This document shows, in pieces, positions 1 through 8,594 of a stretch of DNA of 64,000 nucleotides. The notes under the pieces were generated by a model. That model did not search any database and was not told where the DNA came from. It saw nothing but the letters and a program-made list of their open reading frames with translations. Location of the stretch: contig JAWKRG010000019.1 in assembly GCA_041389725.1 (NCBI GenBank), positions 1-64,000 of the forward strand. The letters run 5' to 3'. Positions within the stretch are counted from its first letter, which is position 1, and each line of letters begins with the position of its first letter. This DNA comes from Polyangiaceae bacterium (GTDB taxonomy: Bacteria > Myxococcota_A > Polyangia > Polyangiales > Polyangiaceae). The translations under genes were made by a program, and so were the position numbers.

Positions 1-309
1 TACCGTCAGACCGCTCTCCCCCCCCACGACGAGCGAGCCGCCGTCGAGAAGGAAGGTGACGCCTTCGACCGGAAGGTTCGGGTCGTCGGCGGGAACGGCG
101 CGCGACCAGAGTAGCTCCCAGGTCTCGGGGTTCCGGGCCGTCACGTCGAGCCCGGGGCGCCCGAGGAAGAGCCGAATGCCATCGTAGGACGGCGTCCACC
201 ACGCGCCCTCGATGCCGCGCTCGCTGAGGAGCGCGTGGGGAGGCGCGAGGCAGATCGGGGCCTCGGGGCGGCGTGCGTTGCCAGAGTCGAAACAGCGATG
301 GATCGGCAT
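1..309 (-). CDS. Protein of unknown function, cut by window edge
   Basis: Reads from an ATG at 309 to position 1 without a stop, giving the first 103 codons; the C-terminus lies outside the window. There is no signal peptide. Strand-turn-strand text such as NPETWELLWSR and VTFLLDGGSLVVGGESGLTV resembles blades of PQQ/WD40-type beta-propellers, but one or two blades are not enough to assign a family. Codon use is like that of its neighbours. It follows the gene at 435-1940 on the same strand after a 125-bp gap, so the two could be cotranscribed. Confidence 0.55.
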   Translation of the reverse strand, partial: MPIHRCFDSGNARRPEAPICLAPPHALLSERGIEGAWWTPSYDGIRLFLGRPGLDVTARNPETWELLWSRAVPADDPNLPVEGVTFLLDGGSLVVGGESGLTV

Positions 310-434
310 GTCAGCTCGTCAGGGAATGGGTGGTGGTCCGATGACGACGTCGTCGGCGAACCTCGCCTTGATGCGCGTGGCCTGGCCCTTCTTCATGTCG
401 CCGTTCTTCACGGCGCTACGTTTCAGGTCGGAAG

Positions 435-1940
435 TCAGTCGGTGCACTTGCCGACGATGTTGCCGATGCCGTTGCGGAAGCCGGTGCGGATGTAGGCGTC
501 GCGGGCTTGCGGGGTCTTCAGCTGTTCGTACGCACGCGTGCTCTGGAATCCGTCTTTGAATAGACGCAGCGCCGTCTTGCAGTCACCCGCGCGCGCTGCG
601 CAGGTCGCGGCCCAGTGATGCATGCCCTTGTCGGATCCGGCGATGGGGCGATCCTGATCGTTCTTGGGCTTGACGATCTTGTACAGCTGCTTGGCGCGAT
701 CGTAGGCCTTGGCGCAGGCCGCGGCGGGCGTGCCGTCTTGCACCAGCCCTTGCGCCAGCACGTGCAACGACGTGAGGAGTTCATCGCGAGGCGACATCTT
801 GCCGCGACAGAACTCACCGACCACGGACTCGACTTCGGAATCCAGGTTCGGGAACTTGCCGGAGCTCTTGTGCTCGAAGTACTTGCGCGCCAAGGCCTTG
901 CCCGCGTCGCACTGCCCCGACAGCATCAGACACTTGGGGCGCACGGGATCGAGACCCGACGTAGGCTCTTTCGACGGGTGCTTTGGATCCAACTCGTCGT
1001 GCTTGTCGAGCTCACTGAGGCAACCCTTGCCGTCGCCCGCGCGCAGCTTGTCCTGCGCGGCCTGGTAGCGCTCTCTCGCCTCCGCGGACATCTCCACCGC
1101 TTCGGCAACTTTGCCCGCGGCGTTGAGGGAACCCGAGGTGTCGGGCGCGCGACGATTCGCGTGATCGGGACTGTCGCCCGGTTCGATCGGTCGCAGGGTG
1201 AGTCGGATGGGGAGCTTGCAGCTGTCGATCTCCGTCGCCGAGTCGCTCTTGCAGCTCGCCAAGTCTCCGCCCTGCTTGTCCGCCTTCGCCGTTCGCTTCT
1301 GGGTGCCACCGGCGCCGAAGCCGTAGAGGCTGCCGCCGGCGCTCAGCTCCTGTTCGGAAGTGGATCCCAAGGCGAAGGCGCCCAGGTTCATGCCGTAGAC
1401 GAAGTGCGTCGCGCCTTCGCAACCAGGGTTCTCCGCGATCTCAGCGCGGTACACTCCCGGTCGCGTCGCGTTGCGCGTGCCGGCCACGAAGTACTCCATG
1501 CGAAAATGCTCGCCACCCGCGACGCGGCCGCTCAGGGAAGCGACGCCCAGCGGCAGCTTGGCGTACAAGTCGGCCTCGGTTCCGATCTCCACGCGCTCCA
1601 GGGATCCACCGGTCCAACTCACCGGCCGATAGGTGCCGTAGGCGCCGGGAACCGAGTCGTCGCGACAGCCATCGAGAATGCGCAGCGTGCAGCCCTCATA
1701 GCGCACGATCACCACGTCGCGTTTGGCCAGGGTCTCGAAGCTCGACATGTCCGTCGCGTCCCACTCGATGACGAAGGGCCGCTCGTGATTCTCCGGATTG
1801 CATTTGTTTTTGCCGGCGTAGGTCTCGTCCATCAGTTGGCTCTGACCCGACTCGCGGGAGTTCGAGCCGGGGGCTTGGGTCGCCGCGCATGCGAGAGGAA
1901 GGGCGAGGGCGCACAAGGACATCACACCGCGAACCTGCAT
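435..1940 (-). CDS. Exported protein with C-terminal helical Cys-containing region
   Basis: I do not recognise the family. The N-terminus is a signal peptide (hydrophobic core SLCALALPLAC) with a lipobox-like PLAC, so it is either a lipoprotein or a processed periplasmic protein. The ATG at 1940 fits the signal peptide best; an in-frame GTG lies at 1949. The first half (about 40-260) looks beta-rich and holds several Cys pairs. The second half (about 280-500) is helical, with ALA/ARA-rich segments like TPR helices (for example QAAQDKLRAGDGKGCLSELD) and regularly placed Cys. A role as an envelope scaffold is possible but not shown. Confidence 0.8.
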   Translation of the reverse strand: MQVRGVMSLCALALPLACAATQAPGSNSRESGQSQLMDETYAGKNKCNPENHERPFVIEWDATDMSSFETLAKRDVVIVRYEGCTLRILDGCRDDSVPGAYGTYRPVSWTGGSLERVEIGTEADLYAKLPLGVASLSGRVAGGEHFRMEYFVAGTRNATRPGVYRAEIAENPGCEGATHFVYGMNLGAFALGSTSEQELSAGGSLYGFGAGGTQKRTAKADKQGGDLASCKSDSATEIDSCKLPIRLTLRPIEPGDSPDHANRRAPDTSGSLNAAGKVAEAVEMSAEARERYQAAQDKLRAGDGKGCLSELDKHDELDPKHPSKEPTSGLDPVRPKCLMLSGQCDAGKALARKYFEHKSSGKFPNLDSEVESVVGEFCRGKMSPRDELLTSLHVLAQGLVQDGTPAAACAKAYDRAKQLYKIVKPKNDQDRPIAGSDKGMHHWAATCAARAGDCKTALRLFKDGFQSTRAYEQLKTPQARDAYIRTGFRNGIGNIVGKCTD

Positions 1941-2144
1941 GGTGCTCACCGCATAGCACGGCTCGGGAGGTGCGCGTTGCGCGGCTCCTCGCGGGCGCCG
2001 CCTAGCGCATGTGACTCATGTCATGGCCCAAGATGGGGTTGGGTCTCGACGCGCTTCGCGCGAAGCGGCTACTCCCGCACCGAGCGTCGGGATCGCGCGG
2101 CCCTGCCTCTTGCTGACTTGCGCGCGTGTAGGTAGATAGCTCGC

Positions 2145-2552
2145 GTGGTGTGGGAGAGCGAGGGATTCGAGGTCGATGCTCGGGAGTACCCCCTCATACG
2201 CGTCCACTTCCCGCACACGCCGACGGAAGCCGGCTACCGCGCGCTCTTCGCCCACTACGCCGAACTCTGCGAGCGTGGCAAGGGCATCGGCTGGTTGATC
2301 GACTTCCGGGAGTTCGATCCCGTGTTCGCGTCGCCCGCCATTCGCGCCGCCGCTGCCGCGGTGTTCAAGCAGTACCGCGGGACTCTGCTCGCTGCGACCC
2401 GTTGCGAAGGACGCGTCGCTTCGAACGCGGTCTCCCGCGGCATCCTCACGGCCTTCGATTGGCTCACGGGCCCAAAGTGGGAGTGTAAGAACTTCGCGGA
2501 ACTCTCCGATGCAGAAGCGTGGGTGCGATCTCGATTGCAGTCCGCTCACTGA
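2145..2552 (+). CDS. STAS/SpoIIAA-like small cytoplasmic protein
   Basis: A 135-residue soluble protein with no signal peptide and a GTG start at 2145. An N-terminal strand pair (YPLIRVHF), helix, central strand GIGWLIDFREF, helix AAAAVFKQY and final strand/helix FAELSDAEAWVRSRL fit the alternating alpha/beta order of SpoIIAA-like STAS proteins common in myxobacteria. The phosphorylatable Ser of anti-anti-sigma factors is not evident, so it is more likely a protein-interaction module. The protein at 46376-46909 has a similar layout. No partner gene adjoins it. Family assignment is an inference from fold pattern. Confidence 0.7.
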   Translation: MVWESEGFEVDAREYPLIRVHFPHTPTEAGYRALFAHYAELCERGKGIGWLIDFREFDPVFASPAIRAAAAAVFKQYRGTLLAATRCEGRVASNAVSRGILTAFDWLTGPKWECKNFAELSDAEAWVRSRLQSAH

Positions 2553-2568
2553 CGAGGCACGCGGGATC

Positions 2569-3654
2569 ATGCTCAGGGCGCGCCGCTACGGAGTCGCAAT
2601 CGTCGCGACGGCGCTGCCTATCATGATCGCGACGTCGGCGTCGGCTCAGGGTGCTGCAGCTCAGGACGCAGCGGCGCGGGACGCCGCCTCTCGGGACGCC
2701 GCACCTGCGCCGACCCGGGACGCCGCTTCGGATCCGCGCACGGCGAGTCTGTCGTGGGTGCGGCTTTCAGGTTCGGAAATGTGTGTGAGCCAAGCGGAGC
2801 TTCAGCGCGCCGTCGTCGAGCGTCTGGGGCGTGACCCCTTTCGACCCGACGGTGGTCTGCTGATCGAAGGCTGGGTCGCGCCCCGCGCACGTGGACATCG
2901 CGCCGAACTCAGAGTGAAGGGCAATGCAGCGGTGCGTGTCCTAGATACCGACGACGCCGACTGCCGCAGCTTGGGTGAAGCCGTGGGCTTCGCGCTCGCT
3001 CTGGCGATCGATCCCGAAGCTGCGCTCGCGCCTCCGGCTCAGGGACCCTTGCCGCCGCCGCCCGAACCCGCGCCGCCGCCCGAACCCGCTCCAGCACCCG
3101 AACCCACACCAGCACCGATCGCACCGGCGCCGCCAACGCCTCCGAGGGTGATCGTGCAGACGTCACATGCAGCGGACGTCGGTGCGCGTGGCCTGCTCGG
3201 CGTGGGCCAGCTGCCGCAACCTGCATGGGGTGTGGGCATTGCAGGCTTTGCGCGCGTTGCCGACGACACTCGCGTCATGCTCGCCGCTTCGGTGCTTCCC
3301 GAACAGCGCACGGACTCGGGCAGTGCCGGCTTTGCGCTCAGCTACGCGGAAGTCGGCGCGTGCTACCGCGTGCTCACTCCCCTCGACGTTTGCGCGGCAG
3401 CCCACGGCGGCGTGTTGCACAGCATCACTTACGCGCGTCGCCCCGTGGATCCCGGTGACAAGCCGTGGCTAGCCGCCGGAGCTGGAGCGCGCTTCAGTCA
3501 TGGGTTGTTCTCGGGGCTGCGCGGTGAGCTTGGCGCTACGGTCGCCGTACCCATCTCGAGCCACGACTTCGTCTTGCGCGGCGAGGGTCAAACCGTCTTC
3601 AGTCCCGCTGCGGTCGTCGGCGTCGGCTTCCTGGGCTTGTCCCTGGAGCCCTAG
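2569..3654 (+). CDS. Exported Pro-rich envelope protein, possible beta-barrel
   Basis: Starts at ATG 2569; a longer frame to 2509 would run into the preceding gene and lacks a signal peptide. The Ala-rich signal peptide (VAIVATALPIMIATSASAQG) is followed by AAxDAA repeats, a globular domain of about 100 residues with a Cys pair (EMCVSQAELQ, DDADCRSL), a Pro-rich linker near 155-195 made of PPEPAP repeats, and a C-terminal domain of alternating strands ending in FLGLSLEP. This layout (periplasmic domain, Pro linker, beta-barrel-like tail) recurs in uncharacterised myxobacterial outer-membrane proteins. Function unknown. Confidence 0.8.
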   Translation: MLRARRYGVAIVATALPIMIATSASAQGAAAQDAAARDAASRDAAPAPTRDAASDPRTASLSWVRLSGSEMCVSQAELQRAVVERLGRDPFRPDGGLLIEGWVAPRARGHRAELRVKGNAAVRVLDTDDADCRSLGEAVGFALALAIDPEAALAPPAQGPLPPPPEPAPPPEPAPAPEPTPAPIAPAPPTPPRVIVQTSHAADVGARGLLGVGQLPQPAWGVGIAGFARVADDTRVMLAASVLPEQRTDSGSAGFALSYAEVGACYRVLTPLDVCAAAHGGVLHSITYARRPVDPGDKPWLAAGAGARFSHGLFSGLRGELGATVAVPISSHDFVLRGEGQTVFSPAAVVGVGFLGLSLEP

Positions 3655-3751
3655 CGCGCAGCGCGGGTGGAGAGTTGGCGCGCCGCGCGCCCATCTGAAG
3701 CCCGCCAAGGTACGGAACTCGCGCTCCGCGCCTGCGAGGCGTTCGGCAAGG

Positions 3752-4336
3752 CTACGCACTAGCCAGGTTCGGCAAGCCCGAAAGCGCGAGAAAGCCTCGG
3801 TACGCGGACTCCAGGGTCGCCCGCTGTCTGTCCGCGTCGTTGTCGGCCGCCGCAGTCTGGACGGCTCCCGTAGCGAGACTCAATGCGGCGTCGAGCAACT
3901 GGCGATCGCTCTCCTCACCGGCAACGCGCACCATCTCATCGAGAATCCTTTCGCGCGCTGCCCCAAAACTCGCACGGAGCTTTTCGGGCAGCCGGGCAGT
4001 TTCGCCCGTGAGTGCGACCAGCGTGCAACCAACCATCACCTCGCGGAGATTCCCGGGATCCAGATAGGCCTGGAACTGGCCGGCAAGCCCAGCTCGATCA
4101 CCGCCTCCGAGACGACGGAGGCGCACGAGCAGCGGGTGCATGTCGGCCAGCACTTCGTCGAGGAGCGCTTCCTTGGAACTGAAGTGCGCGTAGAACGCAC
4201 CTCGCGTCAGCCCGGCCCGGCTGCAGATCGCGTCGATGCCAGCGCCGGCAACACCATGCTCACGGAACAGTCGGGCCGCCGCCTCGAGAAGAGCAGCGCG
4301 AATCTTTTGATTGTGGGCAGCTTTGCGAGAACGCAT
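3752..4336 (-). CDS. TetR/AcrR-family transcriptional regulator
   Basis: A 194-residue TetR-type repressor. The N-terminal helix-turn-helix is clear: AALLEAAARLFREHGVAG, then IDAICSRAGLTRGAFYAHF and SSKEALLDEV, the diagnostic HTH ending of the family. The C-terminal ligand domain contains VMVGCTLVALTGE and a helical dimer region, as in the subgroup with TetR_C domains near QacR/NemR types. It is divergent from the TfoX-like and MAPEG genes across a short AT-rich region with inverted repeats. The likely arrangement is a repressor controlling itself and that pair. Ligand unknown. Confidence 0.93.
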   Translation of the reverse strand: MRSRKAAHNQKIRAALLEAAARLFREHGVAGAGIDAICSRAGLTRGAFYAHFSSKEALLDEVLADMHPLLVRLRRLGGGDRAGLAGQFQAYLDPGNLREVMVGCTLVALTGETARLPEKLRASFGAARERILDEMVRVAGEESDRQLLDAALSLATGAVQTAAADNDADRQRATLESAYRGFLALSGLPNLASA

Positions 4337-4344
4337 TTGACACC

Positions 4345-4390
4345 CTCTTAAATATGATACATGTCATATCTATGACAAGCATCATATATT
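4345..4390. promoter_or_regulatory. Divergent promoter/operator region of the TetR locus
   Basis: An AT-rich island between the divergent TetR and TfoX-like genes. ATATGAT (4352-4358) and ATCATAT (4381-4387) form a perfect 7-bp inverted repeat. Inside it lies the imperfect palindrome ATGATACATGTCAT (4354-4367). TATGAT at 4353-4358 could serve as a -10 box on the + strand. TetR-type repressors bind such symmetric sites over their own promoter. Operator assignment is inferred from position and symmetry. Confidence 0.55.
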
Positions 4391-4728
4391 CGCAGGAGGC
4401 GCTCATTCCTACGTGGGAAGCGCTCTGCGCCAAGTTCGAGAGGCTGGCGGACGTCACGCGGGGGACCATGATGCGGCGGCCCGCTCTGTTGGCAGCCGAC
4501 AAGACCTTCGTGTTTCTTGCTCGCATCCACGGTCCCGGGATGGGGGCGCGCGTCGGGCACACCGAACCAAGCGCGCTGGGCCTCCGTGACTGGCGGCCAC
4601 TCCAACCCTTTCGCGGCAAGGCCCCGATGAAGGGGTGGGTCATCGTCGGCCCTGAAGATCGCGACCAGTGGGTTCACGTTGCACGGGCCGCACTCGACTT
4701 CCGGCGACGCGAGGTGCGCCATGCCTGA
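4372..4728 (+). CDS. TfoX/Sxy N-terminal-domain-like protein
   Basis: About 118 residues from ATG 4372. The order FERL-ADVTRGTMMRRPALL, ADKTFVFLARI, a Leu/Arg-rich loop, PFRGKAPMKGWVIVG and a final Trp/Ala helix matches small stand-alone TfoX N-domain proteins (MFG-type motif replaced by MMRRPALL). Such proteins are uncharacterised in most bacteria; E. coli Sxy acts with CRP in competence. An AGGAGG box at 4394-4399 lies inside the frame, so a downstream start cannot be excluded. Its end overlaps the MAPEG start by 8 nt, so the two are cotranscribed and probably TetR-controlled. Confidence 0.75.
   Translation: MTSIIYSQEALIPTWEALCAKFERLADVTRGTMMRRPALLAADKTFVFLARIHGPGMGARVGHTEPSALGLRDWRPLQPFRGKAPMKGWVIVGPEDRDQWVHVARAALDFRRREVRHA
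4394..4399 (+). promoter_or_regulatory. Strong Shine-Dalgarno-like AGGAGG inside the TfoX-like frame
   Basis: A perfect AGGAGG lies 22 nt after the proposed ATG (4372). The only in-frame codon at normal spacing is ATT at 4405 (Ile-Pro-Thr-Trp). Either the ATG at 4372 is right and this box is chance, or translation begins at a rare ATT. The family's conserved region begins after 4405, so both are compatible. Confidence 0.35.
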
Positions 4729-5110
4729 AGTCGCATTGCTCTACACTGGGCTCCTGGCGATTGCCTTCGCTGTGCTGTCCACCCTCGTGTCAATCCGGCG
4801 CGGACAGACGAACATTCCCCTGGGCCACGGCCAGGATCGCCGACTCGAACTGGCAGTTCGCCGTTTCGGCAACCTCAGTGAGTACGGCCCAATGGCCTGC
4901 TTGGTTCTGGTGCTGCTCGAGATGTCGGGAACGTCCTCCGGCTGGCTTCACGCGTACGGTATCGCTCTCGTTGGCTTTCGCTCGCTGCATCCCGTGTCGT
5001 TGTTTTGCGATCCAGACTCACCGCTGTGGATGAAGTCCGCCCGGTTCGTGTCCGCGGCGGGCACCGCTGCACTGCTCCTTGCAGGTGGCATTGCGCTCGT
5101 CGCGACGTGA
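4721..5110 (+). CDS. MAPEG-family membrane protein
   Basis: A 129-residue integral membrane protein with four predicted hydrophobic segments (LLYTGLLAIAFAVLSTL, MACLVLVLLEMSG, WLHAYGIALVGF, GTAALLLAGGIALVA). The RRFGNLSEYGPMACLVLVLLE stretch (Arg, Asn, Glu-Tyr-x-Pro) is the family signature of membrane-associated eicosanoid/glutathione proteins. The start at 4721 lies inside the preceding gene. Bacterial MAPEG members can show glutathione transferase or peroxidase activity, but the substrate here is unknown. TetR control would suit a detoxification role (inference). Confidence 0.85.
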   Translation: MPEVALLYTGLLAIAFAVLSTLVSIRRGQTNIPLGHGQDRRLELAVRRFGNLSEYGPMACLVLVLLEMSGTSSGWLHAYGIALVGFRSLHPVSLFCDPDSPLWMKSARFVSAAGTAALLLAGGIALVAT

Positions 5111-5155
5111 GTGCGGTGCCGAAAGACTGGCACGCGCACTGCTGACAACCGTTGT

Positions 5156-5317
5156 ATGAAGGCTGCGGCACGCTTTGGCACACTGACGCTTTCTTTGGTC
5201 GGGGCGTTGGTTGTCCCGCTGGGCGCATGTTCCGGCGAAGACAGCGCCGGCGGGGCAGCCCCGCTGACGCCGGGGCGGGTGGCTAGAAGCCTTGCCGTGA
5301 CCTCTCCGCAAGACTGA
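5156..5317 (+). CDS. Very small lipoprotein or truncated lipoprotein remnant
   Basis: A 53-residue frame from ATG 5156 with a textbook signal peptide (TLTLSLVGALVVPLGAC), a Cys directly after LGA, then a short polar tail ending TSPQD. There is no globular domain after the lipobox. It may be a genuine small lipoprotein or the start of a longer one cut by a stop. It follows the MAPEG gene after 45 bp on the same strand and abuts the convergent gene ending at 5332. Confidence 0.45.
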   Translation: MKAAARFGTLTLSLVGALVVPLGACSGEDSAGGAAPLTPGRVARSLAVTSPQD

Positions 5318-5331
5318 GGGATGCTCCGTTT

Positions 5332-6066
5332 TCAATGCAATCGATGCCCAGCAAGGTCTGGCCCGACCAGGTCGTCTGCGGGAACGCGGCGGGGCAGTGG
5401 CGAGAGCCGTGCAAGACCAGGGCCGAGGTAGCCGATGCTCAGCGGCAGTGCCACCAGGTTGATGGTCAGGAGCAACGGGTACGCGGTCAGGCCGGCAGCG
5501 AGAAGCGACAGGCCTACGCAAATGCCGATCCCGACTCCGAGTCGTGTGCGCGCAGTTCGCAGCCGCCAGGCGCGATTCAGAATAGCGAGTGCGATGTCCA
5601 GCTCCGTATGGGGGCGAACGCGCGTGCGCTCTTGGGCACAGACGGCTTCGACGCGTTCCCGATGGCGACGTTGCAGCACGTCGATCGCAGTCCCGGGAGC
5701 ATGTGACTCCAGGTGGTATCCGGCCCTGGGGTGGTGTTGCCACGGTCGAAGCAGCCAAACATGCTCTTGACGGGTTTCGGGGCGGGTGCGTGTTTCGATG
5801 ACGCTACCATTCTCCGCCAGAGTCCGCAGTGCCACATGGGGCCGATTGAAAAGATCGCGCGCGAAGGCGAACGATAGTTTGTCCGGCGTGAACTGAACCG
5901 GGAACTCGGCCGTAGCACTGCCAACTCGAAACCGCACGAAACCTGCGTGGTCGTATCCGATGCGCTGCAAGTCGCATGCAAGTTCGGACACGTAGATCTC
6001 TTCCGTGTCAACTGGTTCATGCACCACCTGGTACGCTGCCGGTGGCGGGGTCTTGGCGGGCGACAC
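5332..6066 (-). CDS. Predicted membrane protein of unknown function
   Basis: Open frame of about 244 residues from GTG 6066. The frame extends upstream, but that part overlaps the end of the beta-helix gene and has shadow-like composition. A soluble N-terminal region (VDTEEIYVSELACDLQRIGY, AEFPVQFTPDKLSFAFARDL) is followed by a Leu/Gly-rich stretch near the C-terminus (LGVGIGICVGLSLLAAGLTA, LLLTINLVALPLSIGYLGPG) predicted as two membrane helices. I do not recognise a family; the start is uncertain. Confidence 0.6.
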   Translation of the reverse strand: MSPAKTPPPAAYQVVHEPVDTEEIYVSELACDLQRIGYDHAGFVRFRVGSATAEFPVQFTPDKLSFAFARDLFNRPHVALRTLAENGSVIETRTRPETRQEHVWLLRPWQHHPRAGYHLESHAPGTAIDVLQRRHRERVEAVCAQERTRVRPHTELDIALAILNRAWRLRTARTRLGVGIGICVGLSLLAAGLTAYPLLLTINLVALPLSIGYLGPGLARLSPLPRRVPADDLVGPDLAGHRLH

Positions 6067-6208
6067 GCCGTGATTGTAAGAGCCTGCTCCGACTTCGTCT
6101 TCAGATTCATTCGTGCCAGCGCGTTTCCTTGTCTCACGACGGTAGCGAACCGATCCCCTAGCGGAGGCACCGCCAGCAAGAGCTCCGGGGTACCTCTCGC
6201 GTGTGAAA

Positions 6209-7669
6209 CTACGGCCGCTCTTTGCCACCCAGATCGGGGGCGGTGCCGCTGTAGGTGACGCCGGAAAGCTTCTTGCCCGCGTCGACGAGGGGACTTCCCA
6301 CCGCCGGACGCGCGAAGTCCGACTCGAGGAACATCGAGAGAATCGCATCGAGGCCCTCGGAGCCGGTGGGCGCGGGCCGTTTGACGGAGGCAAAGTGACT
6401 GGCTTGCACGCTGAGCTTCAGATCCCAAGTGTTGCTTTCGGACACCCCTGACCAGCCGCTCTGACGCTCATTCGTGTCGTCGAAGCTCACGTTGTTGATG
6501 AACGTGTTCGTGGACGCACTGCTCTGGAAACCAACCTTGTTGCCGATACTGGTGTTGTTGAAGAATTTGCTATTGACCGCAGCGTTGTCGACGAAGCCGC
6601 GCATGGGGTTGTCGAAGGCCACGCAGCGTTGCACCAGGTTGTTGGTGCTACCCGGGCCGCCCATCTTGAACCCGTTGCCGTTGCCCTCGAAGGCGCTGTC
6701 GCCCCAACGATTGATGCCATTGCCGAAGGTAAAGGAGTCTTCCACCGATGAGTTGGACGCTTCCCAGAAGTCGAACCCGTCATCGGCGTTGTTGAAAGAG
6801 ACGCAGCGCTTGACCACCACGCCCGTGGAGCCAGAAGTCGCAATGCCGTCAGCGTCTTGCCCGTGCGAGAGCGTACCGTCACTGTCGTACTTGTCGTAGT
6901 TGTCATAGGCCAAGCAGTCCGTGAGGCTGCCGTTCTTCACGTGGTAGAAGTTGATGCCGACCCGACCATTGCCGTGGGACACGATGCGCTCCAGGCGCGC
7001 ATCGTTGCCAAAGATGAAGATGCCGGTACGAGCCGAGTTGCGCACCGTCAGGTCGCGAACGTTGAGCCAATCGCCGCTTATCGTCAGACCCGTGTCGAGG
7101 CTCGTGGTGCGACCCGGGCCTTCGATGATCGCCGCTTCGCCGGGATAGCCGTGCCAACGGATGGGTGCGCTTGCGCTCCCGGACTTCGTGAGCTTGACGG
7201 TCTCTTTGTAGATCCCACCGCGCAGGTAGACGAGCTGTCCAGCCACGACCACGGAGTTCGCCTTGGCGAAGGTCTTGAAAGGCTTGTCGATGGTTCCCGG
7301 ATCGGAGTCCGAGCCTGAAGGGGAAACGTAGTAGTCCGCCGTTTCGATCTGACCTCCACTTCCGCCGGTTCCCGCGGCGCCCGCACTGCCCGCGCTGCCC
7401 GCAGCGCCCGCGTTTCCGCTGATGCCTCCGCTGCCCGCGCCAGCACCGCCCGCAACGCCCGCACTCCCACTGCTTCCGCCGGGGAAGGCAGCACCAGAAC
7501 CGCCGCTTGCGCTCGTGCCCCCCGTGTCGCTGCCCGCTGCACCGGCCTGCCCGGAGTTGGACGCGACAGAACCGTCGTCACCTCCGCATGCAGCTGCGAA
7601 CAAGAGCGCCGTCAGTGCCGCGAGTGGAAGGGAAGACCATGGGGCTCGCTTGCGAATGAATCGGGACAT
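6209..7669 (-). CDS. PL9-like right-handed beta-helix lipoprotein
   Basis: A 486-residue lipoprotein: signal peptide with AAAC lipobox, then a Gly/Ala/Ser linker to about residue 105. The rest begins YYVSPSGSDSDPGTIDKPFK, the typical opening of parallel beta-helix polysaccharide lyases. Coils follow (LTISGDWLNVRDLTVRNS, GIFIFGNDARLERIVSHGNG, DGFDFWEASNSSVEDSFTF, NGFKMGG). The Asp-rich DNYDKYDSDG and DADG loops and the NGFKMGG motif recall PelL/PelX-type family 9 pectate lyases, where Ca-binding Asp and a catalytic Lys lie in such coils. Likely a surface-attached pectate or uronan lyase; substrate unproven. Confidence 0.88.
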   Translation of the reverse strand: MSRFIRKRAPWSSLPLAALTALLFAAACGGDDGSVASNSGQAGAAGSDTGGTSASGGSGAAFPGGSSGSAGVAGGAGAGSGGISGNAGAAGSAGSAGAAGTGGSGGQIETADYYVSPSGSDSDPGTIDKPFKTFAKANSVVVAGQLVYLRGGIYKETVKLTKSGSASAPIRWHGYPGEAAIIEGPGRTTSLDTGLTISGDWLNVRDLTVRNSARTGIFIFGNDARLERIVSHGNGRVGINFYHVKNGSLTDCLAYDNYDKYDSDGTLSHGQDADGIATSGSTGVVVKRCVSFNNADDGFDFWEASNSSVEDSFTFGNGINRWGDSAFEGNGNGFKMGGPGSTNNLVQRCVAFDNPMRGFVDNAAVNSKFFNNTSIGNKVGFQSSASTNTFINNVSFDDTNERQSGWSGVSESNTWDLKLSVQASHFASVKRPAPTGSEGLDAILSMFLESDFARPAVGSPLVDAGKKLSGVTYSGTAPDLGGKERP

Positions 7670-7866
7670 GCACCCTCACATCGCAAGAGCCATGCCGCCG
7701 CAGCAGTGTGTGGAGATGTGCGAAATCCCCGACGGAAACCTGCGGCGCTCACGGTCTCGTGACCCGATGAGTCGCGACACAAACGGTCACCCCCGGTCAA
7801 AGTCGGGTGCGGCGGCTCACCTGGCGGGCACCTGATCTGATCCTGCCGAGGCCGCTCGACGCGAGC

Positions 7867-8427
7867 CTAGAGTTCCCACAGCAAGGACAGGTCGAGGTCG
7901 ATGGCGTCGAAGGGCTCTGCGCGTACTCGGGCGGATTCCCGCCATGTTCCGATCACGCGATAGGTGTCGCCGTCGAGTCGCAGAACCTCCAGCGTTCGCG
8001 CGATGGGATCGACGAGCCATGCGTGCGAGACACGCTCGCGGGCGTAGATCGGAAGCTTGTCGGCGCGATCGATGGCCTCGGTCGACGGAGAAAGGACTTC
8101 GCAAGCCCAGTCGGGAGGCAGCGAAAAAAAGGCCACGTCTGGGATCTGCGGCATGCGTTCGCGCCGCCAGCCCGCGAGATCGGGCACCAAGATGTCGGCG
8201 CCAAGATGGAGTTCCGGCTCGTCGAGGATGACCCAGCCACCCGGACCGCCACGACCCCGCCGAAAAGGCGGGCCGAGTTCTTCCCCCAGCACAGAGGCTG
8301 CGTTGGTGTGCCGGGCTGCTGGTCTCGGGTGTGCGTGCAGCACTCCGTCGATGAGCTCGGCAACCTTGTTCGAAGGCACTGCCACGAGATCTTCGTAGGT
8401 CGCACGAGCACGAGCGGGATTGACCAC
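7867..8427 (-). CDS. Uma2 family (DUF820) PD-(D/E)XK-like protein
   Basis: A 186-residue Uma2-type protein. The order YEDLVAVPSNKVAELIDGVL, HTNAASVLGEELG, ILDEPELHLGADILVPDLAGWR, CEVLSPSTEAIDRADKLPIY and HAWLVDPIARTLEVLRL matches the family. The EPE, D-I-L-V-P-D, E-V-L-S-P-S-T and D-K positions correspond to the restriction-endonuclease-fold core. Family members are abundant in cyanobacteria and myxobacteria; their biological role is unknown. All core residues appear intact here, unlike the truncated relative at 33542-33840. Confidence 0.9.
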   Translation of the reverse strand: MVNPARARATYEDLVAVPSNKVAELIDGVLHAHPRPAARHTNAASVLGEELGPPFRRGRGGPGGWVILDEPELHLGADILVPDLAGWRRERMPQIPDVAFFSLPPDWACEVLSPSTEAIDRADKLPIYARERVSHAWLVDPIARTLEVLRLDGDTYRVIGTWRESARVRAEPFDAIDLDLSLLWEL

Positions 8428-8594
8428 GGCACTAGCGTGCCTTCACGGCACCCTCCCCGCAACCTCGCACCGAGCAGGCCGACTGGCCTGACTGGCATTG
8501 GCGCCCGCTCTAGTGACGACAGCCTTCTGCCGATCTGTTGGGTCGGAGGCAGCTCGCGTGGGACGGGCGCAGCACCGCGTGATATCTTCACCGT

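Noticed and set aside
310..434. Short frame of about 30 codons (minus strand) with KKGQATRIKARFADD ending just before ATG 309
   Set aside because: Too short, no domain, and not separable from chance; could be a leader peptide but there is no support.
615..2135. 506-residue open frame on the + strand
   Set aside because: Lies antisense to the gene at 435-1940, has no signal peptide or motif and the Leu/Arg/Gly bias of a GC-rich shadow frame.
6067..6393. Upstream extension of the membrane-protein frame at 5332-6066
   Set aside because: Overlaps the end of the beta-helix gene and has shadow-like Arg/Ser/Pro composition.
7807..8594. Long + strand extension before the Cys-rich lipoprotein
   Set aside because: It is antisense to the Uma2 gene; the true signal peptide starts at 8595 in another frame.
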